Positions 29,707 through 38,654 of a DNA stretch of 64,000 nt are shown here, piece by piece. The position numbers were made by a program, and so were the translations under genes. The DNA is from Lentibacillus sp. Marseille-P4043 (GTDB lineage Bacteria; Bacillota; Bacilli; Bacillales; Amphibacillaceae): the NCBI RefSeq assembly GCF_900258515.1, contig NZ_LT984884.1, positions 3,860,820 to 3,924,819 of the forward strand, in the 5' to 3' direction. The notes beneath the pieces are model-generated. The model worked only from the letters and a program-made list of their open reading frames with translations. It was not told the origin of the DNA and searched no databases. Each line of letters opens with the position of its first letter. Position 1 is the first letter of the stretch.

Positions 29707-30455
29707 GGTTGATGTTTCGCGTTTCGGGTTGATGTTCTCGCGTTCGGGACGATGTTTTCTCGCTCGCGCCGATGTTCTCGCGCTCGGGACGATGTTTTCT
29801 CGCTCGCGCCGATGTTCTCGATCTCGCGCCGATGTTCTCGGATTCGCGCCGATGTTTCGCGTTTCGCGCCGATATTCTCGATCTCGCGCCGATGTTCTCG
29901 CGCTCGCGCCGATGTTCTCGCTCTCGCGCCGATGTTCTCGCGTTTCGGGCCGATGTTCTCGCTCTCGCGCCGATGTTTTCCCGCTCGCGCCGATGTTCTC
30001 GCGTTCGCGCCGATGTTTCGCGTTTCGCGCCGATATTCTCGATCTCGGGACGATGTTTTCTCGCTCGCGCCGATGTTCTCGCGCTCGCGCCGATGTTTTC
30101 CCGCTCGCGCCGATGTTTTCCCGCTCGCGCCGATGTTCTCGCTCGCGCCGATGTTTTCCCGCTCGCGCCGATGTTCTCGCGTTCGCGCCGATGTTTCGCG
30201 TTTCGCGCCGATGTTTTCCCGCTCGCGCCGATGTTTTCCCGCTCGCGCCGATGTTCTCGCGCTCGGGACGATGTTTTCTCGCTCGCGCCGATATTCTCGA
30301 TTTCGTGCCGATGTTTTCCCGCTCGCGCCGATGTTCTCGCGCTCGCGCCGATGTTCTCGGATTCGCGCCGATGTTTCGCGCCGATATTCTCGCTCTCGCG
30401 CCGATGTTCTCGCTCTCGCGCCGATGTTTTCTCGCTCGCGCCGATGTTGCCTAGC
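29707..30455. repeat. Array 1: about 37 tandem 20-bp GC-rich units
   Basis: Consensus unit CGATGTTCTCGCGCTCGCGC. Most units are exactly 20 bp, a few are 21, 18 or 13. The CGATGTT end and the CGC end are nearly fixed, while the middle varies (TTCTCGCG, TTTTCCCG, TTCTCGAT, TTTCGCGT). The variants recur in the same order, for example the run GCGTTCG / TTTCGCGT, suggesting block duplication. All forward frames are open because no unit contains a stop and 20 is not a multiple of three, so openness is not evidence of coding. GC content is much higher than the flanks. Confidence 0.85.
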
Positions 30456-30575
30456 TTGGGTTCAACCACTCAACCCACATTAAAGTGAAAGAAAGCGTCA
30501 CAACAGGAATTTTCACTGTGTCGCATTTTTCTATCAACTACGAGGTTAAATAGCGACAAAAATTTACAAGTGACC

Positions 30576-30608
30576 AAAAAAGGCACCTTGTTCAAGGCGC
30601 CTTTTTTT
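30576..30608 (-). terminator. Terminator of the gbsR-binding protein unit
   Basis: AAAAAAGGC...GCCTTTTTTT hairpin immediately after the stop at 30614. Confidence 0.85.
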
Positions 30609-30613
30609 AGTCT

Positions 30614-31501
30614 TTATTTTTCTAGCCACTCATCAACCAATTCCTGATTTTTCTCCACCCATTTGGCTGCACCATCTGCTGGGTCGTTTGCTTCGTTGAC
30701 CATACTCATCAGCTCGCCAATTTGGTCATCATTCAGTTTCCAGTTTTTCAGCCATTTGTCCACCTTAGGAAAATCGTCAGCAAATCCATGGCGGGTAGCA
30801 TGATAGATCTTTTCTGCCTCGCCATACGTTTTTTTCGGATCATCCAAATACTTCAAATCCATTTCCGAAAATACGCGGTGCGGACTCCAAAGCGGTGCAA
30901 CAATAGGCTTGTTATTATCTATTGCCTTGCCGATTGACGCAATCATCGCCGATTCAGAACTTTGGATCAATTCAAAGTCAAGATCATACTCATCTATCAT
31001 TTCACCGGTTACTACCATTGTTCCAGCTCCAGGTTCAAATCCTGTTATTTCGCCTTCAAATTCATCCTTATGGGCATTTAAATCCTCAATACTATTAATA
31101 TCTTCCATGTATTCAGGCACAACCAAACCGACTTTAGCATTATCATACCAGGATTCTTCAGAGAAGTTGGCTTCATCTTGATAGCGCTCTAAATAACTGG
31201 CATCCTGTATTGGCAACCATACCTCAGGACTGACATCAAGGTCACCATTCGCAACACCTGCCATCTGTGCTCCCATGTCCAATAATTTTAACTCCAAATC
31301 GTAGCCTTCATCTTCTAAAATGACCTTCCACATGTTTGTAACAGCGACATTCTCTGCCCAATTGATTTGTCCCATTTTAATCGTTTGCACTTCATCTGTT
31401 TCACTTGAATCCTTTTCCTCTCCATTACTTGTACTTCCACATGCCGTGAGCACCACTAACAAAATAAACAGAATACCCACGTTCAGCTTTTTAAAAAACA
31501 T
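30614..31501 (-). CDS. Glycine betaine/choline-type ABC substrate-binding lipoprotein (orphan)
   Basis: 295 residues. Signal peptide with lipobox LTAC at residues ~17-20, then an OpuAC/ProX-type binding fold: INWAENVAVTNMWKVILEDEGYD, GDLDVSPEVWLP, FEPGAGTM and PIVAPLWSPHRVF carry the tryptophans and acidic residues that form the aromatic cage for quaternary amines in this family. Start ATG 31501 gives a signal peptide of normal length with AGAGG ten bases before it; upstream ATGs at 31510 and 31522 lack a usable site. It follows gbsR by 26 bases, so it is probably induced with choline. No ATPase or permease gene is adjacent, so it must serve a transporter encoded elsewhere. Confidence 0.85.
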   Translation of the reverse strand: MFFKKLNVGILFILLVVLTACGSTSNGEEKDSSETDEVQTIKMGQINWAENVAVTNMWKVILEDEGYDLELKLLDMGAQMAGVANGDLDVSPEVWLPIQDASYLERYQDEANFSEESWYDNAKVGLVVPEYMEDINSIEDLNAHKDEFEGEITGFEPGAGTMVVTGEMIDEYDLDFELIQSSESAMIASIGKAIDNNKPIVAPLWSPHRVFSEMDLKYLDDPKKTYGEAEKIYHATRHGFADDFPKVDKWLKNWKLNDDQIGELMSMVNEANDPADGAAKWVEKNQELVDEWLEK

Positions 31502-31527
31502 TAAATTCATACCTCTTTTCATGTTGG

Positions 31528-32100
31528 TTATTTGTCTTCTTTTTCCGGATTTTTCGGTAAAAATTCAAAAATATCCCCTGTACGTATGCTGGACGTTAAT
31601 CGTTCCAGCCAGCGATAATACACCTTTGACGATTCAAGCAATTCATAATCCGCTTTTACTTCTTCTCGTATATCTCCTGTAACGGTATCATCGTCCAAAA
31701 TTTCCTGAAGATCTGCCTCAGCATGACTGATCGCTTCCATGTTCATATTTACCTCTCGCTCCCACATCTGACAATAGAATGACATAAACGAGCGGAAAAA
31801 GTCCTTCTCTGCTACGTACGTATGTTTTCTAGAACCCCGCTGAAATGTTTTTTTCACCATCCCATTATCCTGAAGTTTACGGACGCTTGTACTCATGCTT
31901 GGTTTACTCATCCCGAGCTCTTGGCGCATTTCATCCAGATTCATTTGCTCTTTAAAATACATCATCGCATACAATTTCCCAGCGGATGGCGTCACTCCAT
32001 ATAAGTCCATTGTTTCAGAGATGGCACCAATCACTTGATCTTTTGCTTGTTCAAGTTTTTGTCGTACTTGTTCGTCATGCTCTTCTTGCTCATCCAGCAT
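31528..32100 (-). CDS. gbsR: GbsR, choline-responsive repressor of betaine synthesis
   Basis: 190 residues, MarR-like winged helix (residues ~35-100, LDEMRQELGMSKPSMSTSVRKLQDNGMVKKTFQRGSRKHTY) with a helical dimer/ligand part. GbsR family members repress choline oxidation and choline uptake genes until choline is bound. The gene is divergent from betB-betA, with a strong GGGGGTG ribosome site. Its promoter region and the betB leader carry two copies of the same 34-bp sequence. Confidence 0.93.
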   Translation of the reverse strand: MLDEQEEHDEQVRQKLEQAKDQVIGAISETMDLYGVTPSAGKLYAMMYFKEQMNLDEMRQELGMSKPSMSTSVRKLQDNGMVKKTFQRGSRKHTYVAEKDFFRSFMSFYCQMWEREVNMNMEAISHAEADLQEILDDDTVTGDIREEVKADYELLESSKVYYRWLERLTSSIRTGDIFEFLPKNPEKEDK

Positions 32101-32135
32101 TTCTTCACCCCCATATCGTTAAATAAATTAAAATT

Positions 32136-32169
32136 GTTAAATTTTTTCTTTACGAACTTAATATTAACG
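32136..32169. promoter_or_regulatory. Operator-like repeat 1 (gbsR side)
   Basis: GTTAAATTTTTTCTTTACGA then ACTTAATATTAACG. It matches repeat 2 at 32307-32340 at about 28 of 34 positions and overlaps the -10 of the gbsR promoter. Confidence 0.6.
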
Positions 32170-32188
32170 TTTTAAAAATTATTGTCAA
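32161..32188 (-). promoter_or_regulatory. Probable gbsR promoter
   Basis: Minus-strand TTGACA, 16 bases, TAATAT. Repeat 1 overlaps the -10, which fits autoregulation. Confidence 0.55.
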
Positions 32189-32261
32189 ATCTTGACCTGC
32201 AATAGATACATTCACATTCTACGTGATGATAGGATTCAAGAGAATTTTAGGATTTTTCTTT

Positions 32262-32289
32262 TTGACAAATAAAAATTATCATGTTACAT
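32262..32289 (+). promoter_or_regulatory. Probable betB-betA promoter
   Basis: TTGACA, 16 bases, TTACAT. Repeat 2 starts 18 bases downstream of the -10. Confidence 0.6.
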
Positions 32290-32306
32290 TTTATTTTGTT
32301 CAAAAC

Positions 32307-32340
32307 GTTAAATTTTTTCTTAACAAAATTAATATAGAGA
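32307..32340. promoter_or_regulatory. Operator-like repeat 2 (betB side, downstream of the promoter)
   Basis: GTTAAATTTTTTCTTAACAA then AATTAATATAGAGA. Its place after the promoter and before the ribosome site fits the roadblock mode reported for GbsR at gbsAB in B. subtilis (family knowledge; binding here is inferred). Confidence 0.6.
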
Positions 32341-32356
32341 TTTAGGAGGGGTTACT

Positions 32357-33826
32357 TTGACCATGAAGCAACAATATATTAATGGTCAATGGGTCGATTC
32401 CATCTCAAAAAAAACAAGAGAGATTATCAATCCATTTAATCAAGAAGTTATTGCAGTTGCAGCAGAAGGAGATATAGCGGATGCACAAATGGCAATCGCC
32501 GCTGCCAGAAAAGCGTTCGATCTCGGTCCTTGGCCGACAACGCCAGCTACTGAACGTGGCAGGATCGTTGGCAAAATTGCTGATTTCATTGAACGCGATA
32601 AAGAGGAATTAGCAGAGCTCGAGTCCCTAGATACCGGAAAAACAGTCGAGGAAAGCCGTGGGGACATGGAAGATATTGCTGGCGTCTTCCGCTATTATGC
32701 CGAAATAGCAGATAAAGATGGTGGAGAAATTATTGATTCCCCAATACCGAATTCCGTTAGTAAGGTGGTTAAAGAACCGGTTGGTGTATGCGGACAAATC
32801 ACACCATGGAATTATCCATTACTGCAAGCGTCCTGGAAACTTGCACCAGCACTGGTTACCGGCAACACGTTAGTGATCAAGCCAAGTGAAATCACACCGC
32901 TTACCCATGTGAAAGTGTTTGAATTAATTGAAGAAGCGGGCGTACCAGCAGGCGTTGCAAATCTAGTTCTCGGAGCGGGAAATACAGTTGGTGCCGAACT
33001 TTCCAATCATGTTGATGTCGATCTTATCTCATTCACTGGCGGGATTCAAACCGGGAAAAAGATCATGCAGGCTGCAAGTGTTAATGTGAAAAAACTTGCA
33101 TTAGAACTTGGCGGAAAAAATCCCAATGTTGTCTTCGCCGATGCTGATTTGGAAACAGCCATTGACCAAGCAATGAATGCGGTCTTTTTCCACGCCGGGC
33201 AAATTTGTTCAGCTGGCACTCGATTGATTGTGGAAGAAAGCATCCATGATGAATTTGTTCAGCAATTAGTAGAGCGGGTCAAAAACATCAAACTTGGCAA
33301 TGGTTTTGATGAAACAACCCAAATGGGACCGCTTATTTCTCAGGAACATTTAAACAAAGTAACCAATTATGTGGAAGCAGGCATCAAGGAAGGTGCAACT
33401 GTTGCCGTTGGTGCCAAGCGTCCGAATGATCCAGCATTGCAAAATGGCTTTTTCTACTTGCCTACCATTCTAACCAACTGTACAACTGACATGAGCGTTG
33501 TTCAGAATGAAGGGTTTGGTCCTGTCATTACGGTAGAGAAATTTACGACAGAAGATGAAGCTATCAATCTAGCAAATGACTCGATTTACGGGTTGTCCGG
33601 CGGGGTTTGGACAAAAGACATAGCCAAAGCAGAACGCTGTGTGGCCAAGATGCGAATGGGCACGGTCTGGATCAATGATTTTAACCTGTACTTCCCGCAT
33701 GCACCTTGGGGTGGTTTTAAACAATCCGGCATTGGCCGCGAATTAGGAAAAACCGGGCTGGAAGAATACCAGGAAACGAAACATGTCTTCCATAATCTGA
33801 AACCAGAGCCAATTAATTTCTTTTAA
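32357..33826 (+). CDS. betB: Betaine-aldehyde dehydrogenase
   Basis: 489 residues of the NAD(P)-dependent aldehyde dehydrogenase family. The general base lies in LALELGGKNPNVVF near residue 249 and the catalytic cysteine in FFHAGQICSAGTR near 284. PWNYPLLQ...KPSEITPLT binds the cofactor. It oxidises betaine aldehyde to glycine betaine, the second step of osmoprotectant synthesis from choline. Start TTG 32357 is seven bases after AGGAGG; ATG 32363 is a possible alternative with longer spacing. betA follows after 45 bases in the same operon. Equivalent to gbsA of B. subtilis. Confidence 0.93.
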   Translation: MTMKQQYINGQWVDSISKKTREIINPFNQEVIAVAAEGDIADAQMAIAAARKAFDLGPWPTTPATERGRIVGKIADFIERDKEELAELESLDTGKTVEESRGDMEDIAGVFRYYAEIADKDGGEIIDSPIPNSVSKVVKEPVGVCGQITPWNYPLLQASWKLAPALVTGNTLVIKPSEITPLTHVKVFELIEEAGVPAGVANLVLGAGNTVGAELSNHVDVDLISFTGGIQTGKKIMQAASVNVKKLALELGGKNPNVVFADADLETAIDQAMNAVFFHAGQICSAGTRLIVEESIHDEFVQQLVERVKNIKLGNGFDETTQMGPLISQEHLNKVTNYVEAGIKEGATVAVGAKRPNDPALQNGFFYLPTILTNCTTDMSVVQNEGFGPVITVEKFTTEDEAINLANDSIYGLSGGVWTKDIAKAERCVAKMRMGTVWINDFNLYFPHAPWGGFKQSGIGRELGKTGLEEYQETKHVFHNLKPEPINFF

Positions 33827-33871
33827 TGACTTTTTTTAATATAAACATAGATTTTCAAGGAGGTATTACAG

Positions 33872-35557
33872 ATGAAACAAACATATGATTATGTAATCGT
33901 TGGTGGCGGTAGTGCAGGGTCTGTACTCGGCAACCGTCTAAGTGCAGATAAATCGAGCAGTGTTCTTGTCTTGGAAGCAGGGCGCAGTGATTATCCATGG
34001 GATCTGTTTATTCAAATGCCAGCAGCTTTGATGTTCCCGTCAGGCAATCGTTTCTATGACTGGATTTACGCTAGTGATCCTGAACCTTACATGAATGGAC
34101 GACGTGTCGCTCATGCTCGGGGGAAAGTACTCGGAGGATCGAGTTCCATTAACGGGATGATTTACCAGCGCGGTAACCCAATGGACTATGAACGATGGGG
34201 ATCTGTTCCAGGTATGGAAACGTGGGACTATGCCCATTGCCTGCCATATTTTAAACGACTAGAATCCACTTTTGGAGCAGATTCATCTGATGAGTATCGT
34301 GGTCACCACGGTCCAATTAAACTAAAGCGCGGACCTGCCACGAACCCTCTATTTCAAGCCTTTTTTGATGCTGCTGTAGAGGCTGGTTACTCAAGAACAC
34401 CCGATGTGAATGGTTTTCGTCAAGAAGGATTCGGACCATTTGATAGTCAAGTGCATAATGGCAGACGAGTCTCCGCTTCACGTGCATATTTGCGTCCTGC
34501 AATGCGACGCAAAAACCTTACAGTGGAAACACGTGCTTCTGTTACCAGTATCGACTTTGATGGCACCCGAGCAAATGGTGTGACATACCAAAAAAATGGG
34601 AAAACATATCATGTTCGAGCAGGAGAAGTTATCCTTTCTGGTGGTGCGTTCAACACGCCACAACTCCTTCAGTTGTCGGGTGTGGGAGACGCTGACCATC
34701 TGCGCTCTCTTGGCATCGAACCAGTCGTTGACCTTCCTGGTGTAGGTGAAAATCTCGAGGATCATCTTGAAGTATATATTCAGCACGCTTGTCCGCAGCC
34801 TGTTTCAGAACAGCCTAGCCTAAATAAAGCAAAAATGCCTTGGATCGGCTTACAATGGCTACTCGGACGTACTGGCCCAGCAGCATCTAACCATTTTGAA
34901 GGTGGCGGTTTTGCCCGTTCGAATGATGATGTTGATTATCCGAATCTGATGTTCCATTTCCTTCCGCTTGCGGTTCGATATGACGGACAAAAGGCGGACA
35001 CGGAACATGGATTTCAGGTGCACGTTGGACCAATGTATTCCAACTCTAGAGGAAGCCTGAAGATTCGTTCACGTGATCCTTTTCAGCACCCAAGTATCGT
35101 ATTTAACTATCTGTCTACCGAGAAAGATCGCCAGGAGTGGATTGAAGCAATACACGTTTCCAGAAAAATCCTTTCGCAGTCGGCGTTAGCGCCCTACAGC
35201 ACAGGCGAAATTTCACCTGGTCCTTCTGTTCAAACGGATGAGGAAATTTTGGAGTGGGTAGCGAATGATGCTGAAACTGCACTCCATCCGTCCTGCACGG
35301 CAAAAATGGGCCCTGCTTCAGATCCAATGGCTGTCGTAGATCCGCTAACCATGAAGGTTCATGGACTAGACAACGTACGGGTAGTTGATGCTTCTGCTAT
35401 GCCACATACGACCAATGGAAATATCCATGCACCGGTATTGATGCTGGCAGAAAAAGCAGCAGACATCATCCGTGAACAAAAACCGATGAAGCCGGAGTAT
35501 ATGGATTACTACCGTCATCGAGTGCACCCAGCGGAAGCAGGCACAGCAGTAAAGTAA
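33872..35557 (+). CDS. betA: Choline dehydrogenase, GMC oxidoreductase type
   Basis: 561 residues. The FAD-binding [15 protein letters not shown] begins at residue 9. GMC signature 1 is [18 protein letters not shown] near 88; signature 2 is [16 protein letters not shown] near 256. The active-site region HPSCTAKMG near 472 and [12 protein letters not shown] near 510 carry the two catalytic His/Asn positions. It oxidises choline to betaine aldehyde. B. subtilis uses the unrelated iron alcohol dehydrogenase GbsB for this step, so the pairing of GbsR with a GMC enzyme is a mixed arrangement. AAGGAGG precedes the ATG. Confidence 0.93.
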   Translation: MKQTYDYVIVGGGSAGSVLGNRLSADKSSSVLVLEAGRSDYPWDLFIQMPAALMFPSGNRFYDWIYASDPEPYMNGRRVAHARGKVLGGSSSINGMIYQRGNPMDYERWGSVPGMETWDYAHCLPYFKRLESTFGADSSDEYRGHHGPIKLKRGPATNPLFQAFFDAAVEAGYSRTPDVNGFRQEGFGPFDSQVHNGRRVSASRAYLRPAMRRKNLTVETRASVTSIDFDGTRANGVTYQKNGKTYHVRAGEVILSGGAFNTPQLLQLSGVGDADHLRSLGIEPVVDLPGVGENLEDHLEVYIQHACPQPVSEQPSLNKAKMPWIGLQWLLGRTGPAASNHFEGGGFARSNDDVDYPNLMFHFLPLAVRYDGQKADTEHGFQVHVGPMYSNSRGSLKIRSRDPFQHPSIVFNYLSTEKDRQEWIEAIHVSRKILSQSALAPYSTGEISPGPSVQTDEEILEWVANDAETALHPSCTAKMGPASDPMAVVDPLTMKVHGLDNVRVVDASAMPHTTNGNIHAPVLMLAEKAADIIREQKPMKPEYMDYYRHRVHPAEAGTAVK

Positions 35558-35738
35558 GTCAAAGATAACATGTTAGGACTAGCCCTCCAGCATTATGAAT
35601 AATTTAACGCATTATGGTTACTTTAAAAAATGAAATTGTTGTATGGGAAAAAGGTATTTAACTTATGTTTACCCAATATCCTTACTTTAATCTATTTAGC
35701 AACAATTTAATGTGTCAAAATGTATACTGGAGGGAATA

Positions 35739-35885
35739 ATGTGGTTAAAGATTCATATGCTCCAAAGAAAAAGAATAATAAGGCTAAAAGATCCGATGAA
35801 CACAGAAGAAACAAGGGAAAATCTAATGCAAGAAATACAGAGTCTTGATGTGAACCATGGAGACGGGTACATCAAACTCTCGTAA
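35739..35885 (+). CDS. Small frame of 48 codons (or overlapping 35 codons), uncertain
   Basis: A clear GGAGGG stands four to six bases before two overlapping starts. ATG 35739 gives 48 residues ending KLS; GTG 35741 in another frame gives a 35-residue very basic peptide ending at 35848 (KKKNNKAKRSDEHRRNKG). The strong ribosome site and following terminator suggest one of them is made; composition does not decide which. Function unknown. Confidence 0.45.
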   Translation: MWLKIHMLQRKRIIRLKDPMNTEETRENLMQEIQSLDVNHGDGYIKLS

Positions 35886-35903
35886 TAATGAATGACAGAT
35901 CAC

Positions 35904-35946
35904 AAAAAAGGGAAGTCCAGTTAAAAACTGCTGACTTCCCTTTTTT
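35904..35946 (+). terminator. Terminator after the small frame
   Basis: AAAAAAGGGAAGTC...GACTTCCCTTTTTT hairpin, strong and bidirectional. Confidence 0.85.
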
Positions 35947-36024
35947 GTATCTAACATTTTGATAAATGCTTTCACACTCATCGACATGTGTTTTTTCATA
36001 GGCGTATATTGTCATATCGGGCTA

Positions 36025-37134
36025 TCATAAATGTGTTTTGTATAGTTCGATAACTTCTAAAGCCGCGCGCTCTGCTGACCGAAGCGCCCCTTCAAGGTGT
36101 CCTCCATGACCAGAAGATGTTTCTGTACCAGCAAAAATAATCTTCTTTTCCCACGCACCAGTATTTGCCGGTAGACCATAGTTTGGAAAATCGTTAAGTG
36201 GTTTGCAATCATCGTCAACCGCAGTTTCGGGATCGCAGGACCAATCCTTGTATAGAAGGGAAATCGGTTTTTCAGCGGTTGGACCAAAGAGACGAGTTAA
36301 TTGGTCAATGACAAGTTTGAGAACCTTTTCCTCCCCCAGCTCATGGCGTATCTTTGCAGGGATTCCGAAAAAACCAAAGAGTGCACCATTACCTGTATCT
36401 GGTGATGCATCATGGATCTCTTGCAAAGGACCACACCAACTAGTTACTTGGCCAGAAAGTCCATCTTCTCGCCAAAAGGGACGATTATAAACCGCAACTG
36501 CCTTGGCCTGTCCCGCCATCCATGTGGGCTTATTTACCAAGCTCGTCATAAGTTTGGAAGGAAGAGAAGGCGAAAATGCTATGTGATGTGCCACTATTCG
36601 AGGTGGCAGTGCTAAGATAACAGTTCCAGCAAGTACACTTTTCTTCGTTCCATCCTTGATGTCTGCTTCAAGGGTGATCGTTCCATCTTCATTCATCCGA
36701 ATTGCTGTTACACGTGTATCCAATTCCACTGTCCCAGTAGGAAGTGTTGCTGATACGGCGTCGATGAGGGACTGAACCCCACCGGCGAGCCGAACCGATT
36801 TCTCCATAGCACCTTCTGGAAGAATATGCCGCTGTATGGGGGCATTTGGGGATTGTTCAAGAAGCATTGCTCCTTTCGTATGCTGCACGAATGTCTGTAA
36901 TCCGAGTTCGCTAATAAGGCTAGAGATAACAGGCTCATGTTGCGGCCAGAACCATGTTGGTCCCAGATCATACTTGCCGAAGTCAGGTCTTTCATCTGCA
37001 GTCTTACTTAAAACCCTACCTCCGATTCGCCCTCGCGCCTCAAGAACTTTACAATCGATGCCCTTTGATATAAGCATAGATGCCGCACGAAGGCCGCTTA
37101 AGCCAGCCCCAACAATTATAATGGGATCATTCAT
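36025..37134 (-). CDS. Flavin-dependent amine oxidase family protein
   Basis: 369 residues. The dinucleotide site IIIVGAGLSGLRAASML at residue 5 and EARGRIGGRV at 33 define the flavin amine oxidase (MAO/polyamine oxidase) family. The C-terminal FAD contact is FAGTETSSGHGGHLEGALRSAERAA. It is shorter than typical monoamine oxidases (about 450), mainly in the substrate domain, so the substrate could be a small amine or a protoporphyrinogen-like compound. No signal peptide. Single gene, head to head with nothing close. Confidence 0.85.
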   Translation of the reverse strand: MNDPIIIVGAGLSGLRAASMLISKGIDCKVLEARGRIGGRVLSKTADERPDFGKYDLGPTWFWPQHEPVISSLISELGLQTFVQHTKGAMLLEQSPNAPIQRHILPEGAMEKSVRLAGGVQSLIDAVSATLPTGTVELDTRVTAIRMNEDGTITLEADIKDGTKKSVLAGTVILALPPRIVAHHIAFSPSLPSKLMTSLVNKPTWMAGQAKAVAVYNRPFWREDGLSGQVTSWCGPLQEIHDASPDTGNGALFGFFGIPAKIRHELGEEKVLKLVIDQLTRLFGPTAEKPISLLYKDWSCDPETAVDDDCKPLNDFPNYGLPANTGAWEKKIIFAGTETSSGHGGHLEGALRSAERAALEVIELYKTHL

Positions 37135-37281
37135 ATTCTTATCTCCAATCTAAAAATTTACTTTGTCCAAATCATTTGATTAGCATTTTAGCAAGTATAA
37201 GTAGCCACTAACTAGCTTCAAACCATAACTACAAAGAGACAGGTTCCTTTTCCAAACTTCCTATCCTACTATTTACACCAA

Positions 37282-38472
37282 TCAGTCTTCCTCGTCTTCC
37301 GCTTTTTGAAACAAAGCTTCCGGTATCATTTCGAATCCCTCAATCACTGTATTTTCTTCCACTTCAATCATTAAGAAACGTTTTCCGTTGAAATGAACCT
37401 GGCGTACATATCTTAAGTCTTGTGGGCTAATGGAAACATTCGCTGCTTTCGTCTCGATTTTGATAGACTTTGACGTATATTTCGGTACGACGTTACTTGC
37501 TTTTAATTCATATGATTCATCATCAATCACCGTTTTAAAAGCAGATTCAACCTTTTCTGTATCGACATCTTCTACCCCACTCACTTTTAAAACTTTTTCC
37601 ACATCTTTGTAGTCTAATTTCGGTACCTCTTCCTCTTCATTCTCCTCCACGACACGATGAATTTCATCATACACATTCGAAAGGGTGGATGTATTGATTT
37701 GGTCACCTGCAACATGCTTCACAATTTCCTCAAATACAATTTTATCCTCTGCAGCAGTCATCGTTTCTTCTGCATTTAATACTTCCTCGATAAAATGATA
37801 ATTCAGTTCATACTTTTTTCCCGCCGAATAAAGGACATGGTTAACATCTGCAGCATTTTCCGTGAAACAAGGGAATAGAAATCCGGATACTGGAGCTTTC
37901 AGATTGATAATTGGATCAACGACAATATTGTACTTAAACTCCTTTTCAACATAGTCAAACAGTAATTCCTTTTTCGGATCTTGCGTTTTATTCATACTGC
38001 AAAGAATAAAAGAATGGGAATAAACGGTATCTCGTTCACTTTCCTCAGCCTCTTCATTGCGGGCCTTCATCGGTTTCATATATTCTCCCCGAATAAAGGT
38101 TACGACAATATCCATTTCATACTGCTTATCTTTTAGCATTTTTTCTACAAGACGAAGCATATGACCTTTCCACTCTTCTGTGTCGTTACTTAGCAGACCT
38201 TGATGAAGAATGAGCTGACTGCTATCCTCTACATCACGTTGAAATTTAAATTCAAATAATTTTTCGTCCAGTTGGCCTGTTAGCACTTTTTTAAAGTTGT
38301 TCATAAATAACTCTTTCTGCTCCTCTTCCAGCATGTCAAAAGGTAAACTTTCATGATGATAAATCTCACTCGACTCTTTCATGATGTACACATTAAAGAT
38401 TTCATTGATTTTTAATAGATCATTATTTAATTTGAATTGTTTTCGAATATCGGCTATGTCTGTTTTATTCAA
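37282..38472 (-). CDS. DUF4317 family protein
   Basis: 396 residues, acidic and soluble, matching DUF4317 from its first block (DIADIRKQFKLNNDLLKINEIFNVYI) onward; ELFMNNFKKVLTGQLDEKLFE near residue 55 is also characteristic. Common in Firmicutes; role unknown. TTG start with AGGAG upstream. It lies 182 bases downstream of yhaN on the same strand. Confidence 0.85.
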   Translation of the reverse strand: MNKTDIADIRKQFKLNNDLLKINEIFNVYIMKESSEIYHHESLPFDMLEEEQKELFMNNFKKVLTGQLDEKLFEFKFQRDVEDSSQLILHQGLLSNDTEEWKGHMLRLVEKMLKDKQYEMDIVVTFIRGEYMKPMKARNEEAEESERDTVYSHSFILCSMNKTQDPKKELLFDYVEKEFKYNIVVDPIINLKAPVSGFLFPCFTENAADVNHVLYSAGKKYELNYHFIEEVLNAEETMTAAEDKIVFEEIVKHVAGDQINTSTLSNVYDEIHRVVEENEEEEVPKLDYKDVEKVLKVSGVEDVDTEKVESAFKTVIDDESYELKASNVVPKYTSKSIKIETKAANVSISPQDLRYVRQVHFNGKRFLMIEVEENTVIEGFEMIPEALFQKAEDEED

Positions 38473-38654
38473 TCTCGTTCCACTCCTAAGTCGGTTATCA
38501 ACTTGTTTTCTTTGTCTATATATTTTATCATAGATGCATCCTATATCATTACCGAATGTTTCCCCTGGTGCTTGCTTGAATTAAATTCGTTCAACCCAAA
38601 AAGTATCAGTCCCTAAATTAGTAGGAACTGACACCAAATCATAACCACTCCACA

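Noticed and set aside
29707..30455. CRISPR array
   Set aside because: Units follow one another without unique spacers, vary in the middle, and no cas gene is near.
29627..30488. Long open frames on both strands (240-280 codons) across array 1
   Set aside because: All forward frames are open at once because the 20-bp unit has no stop. There are no ribosome sites and the product is pure repeat translation.
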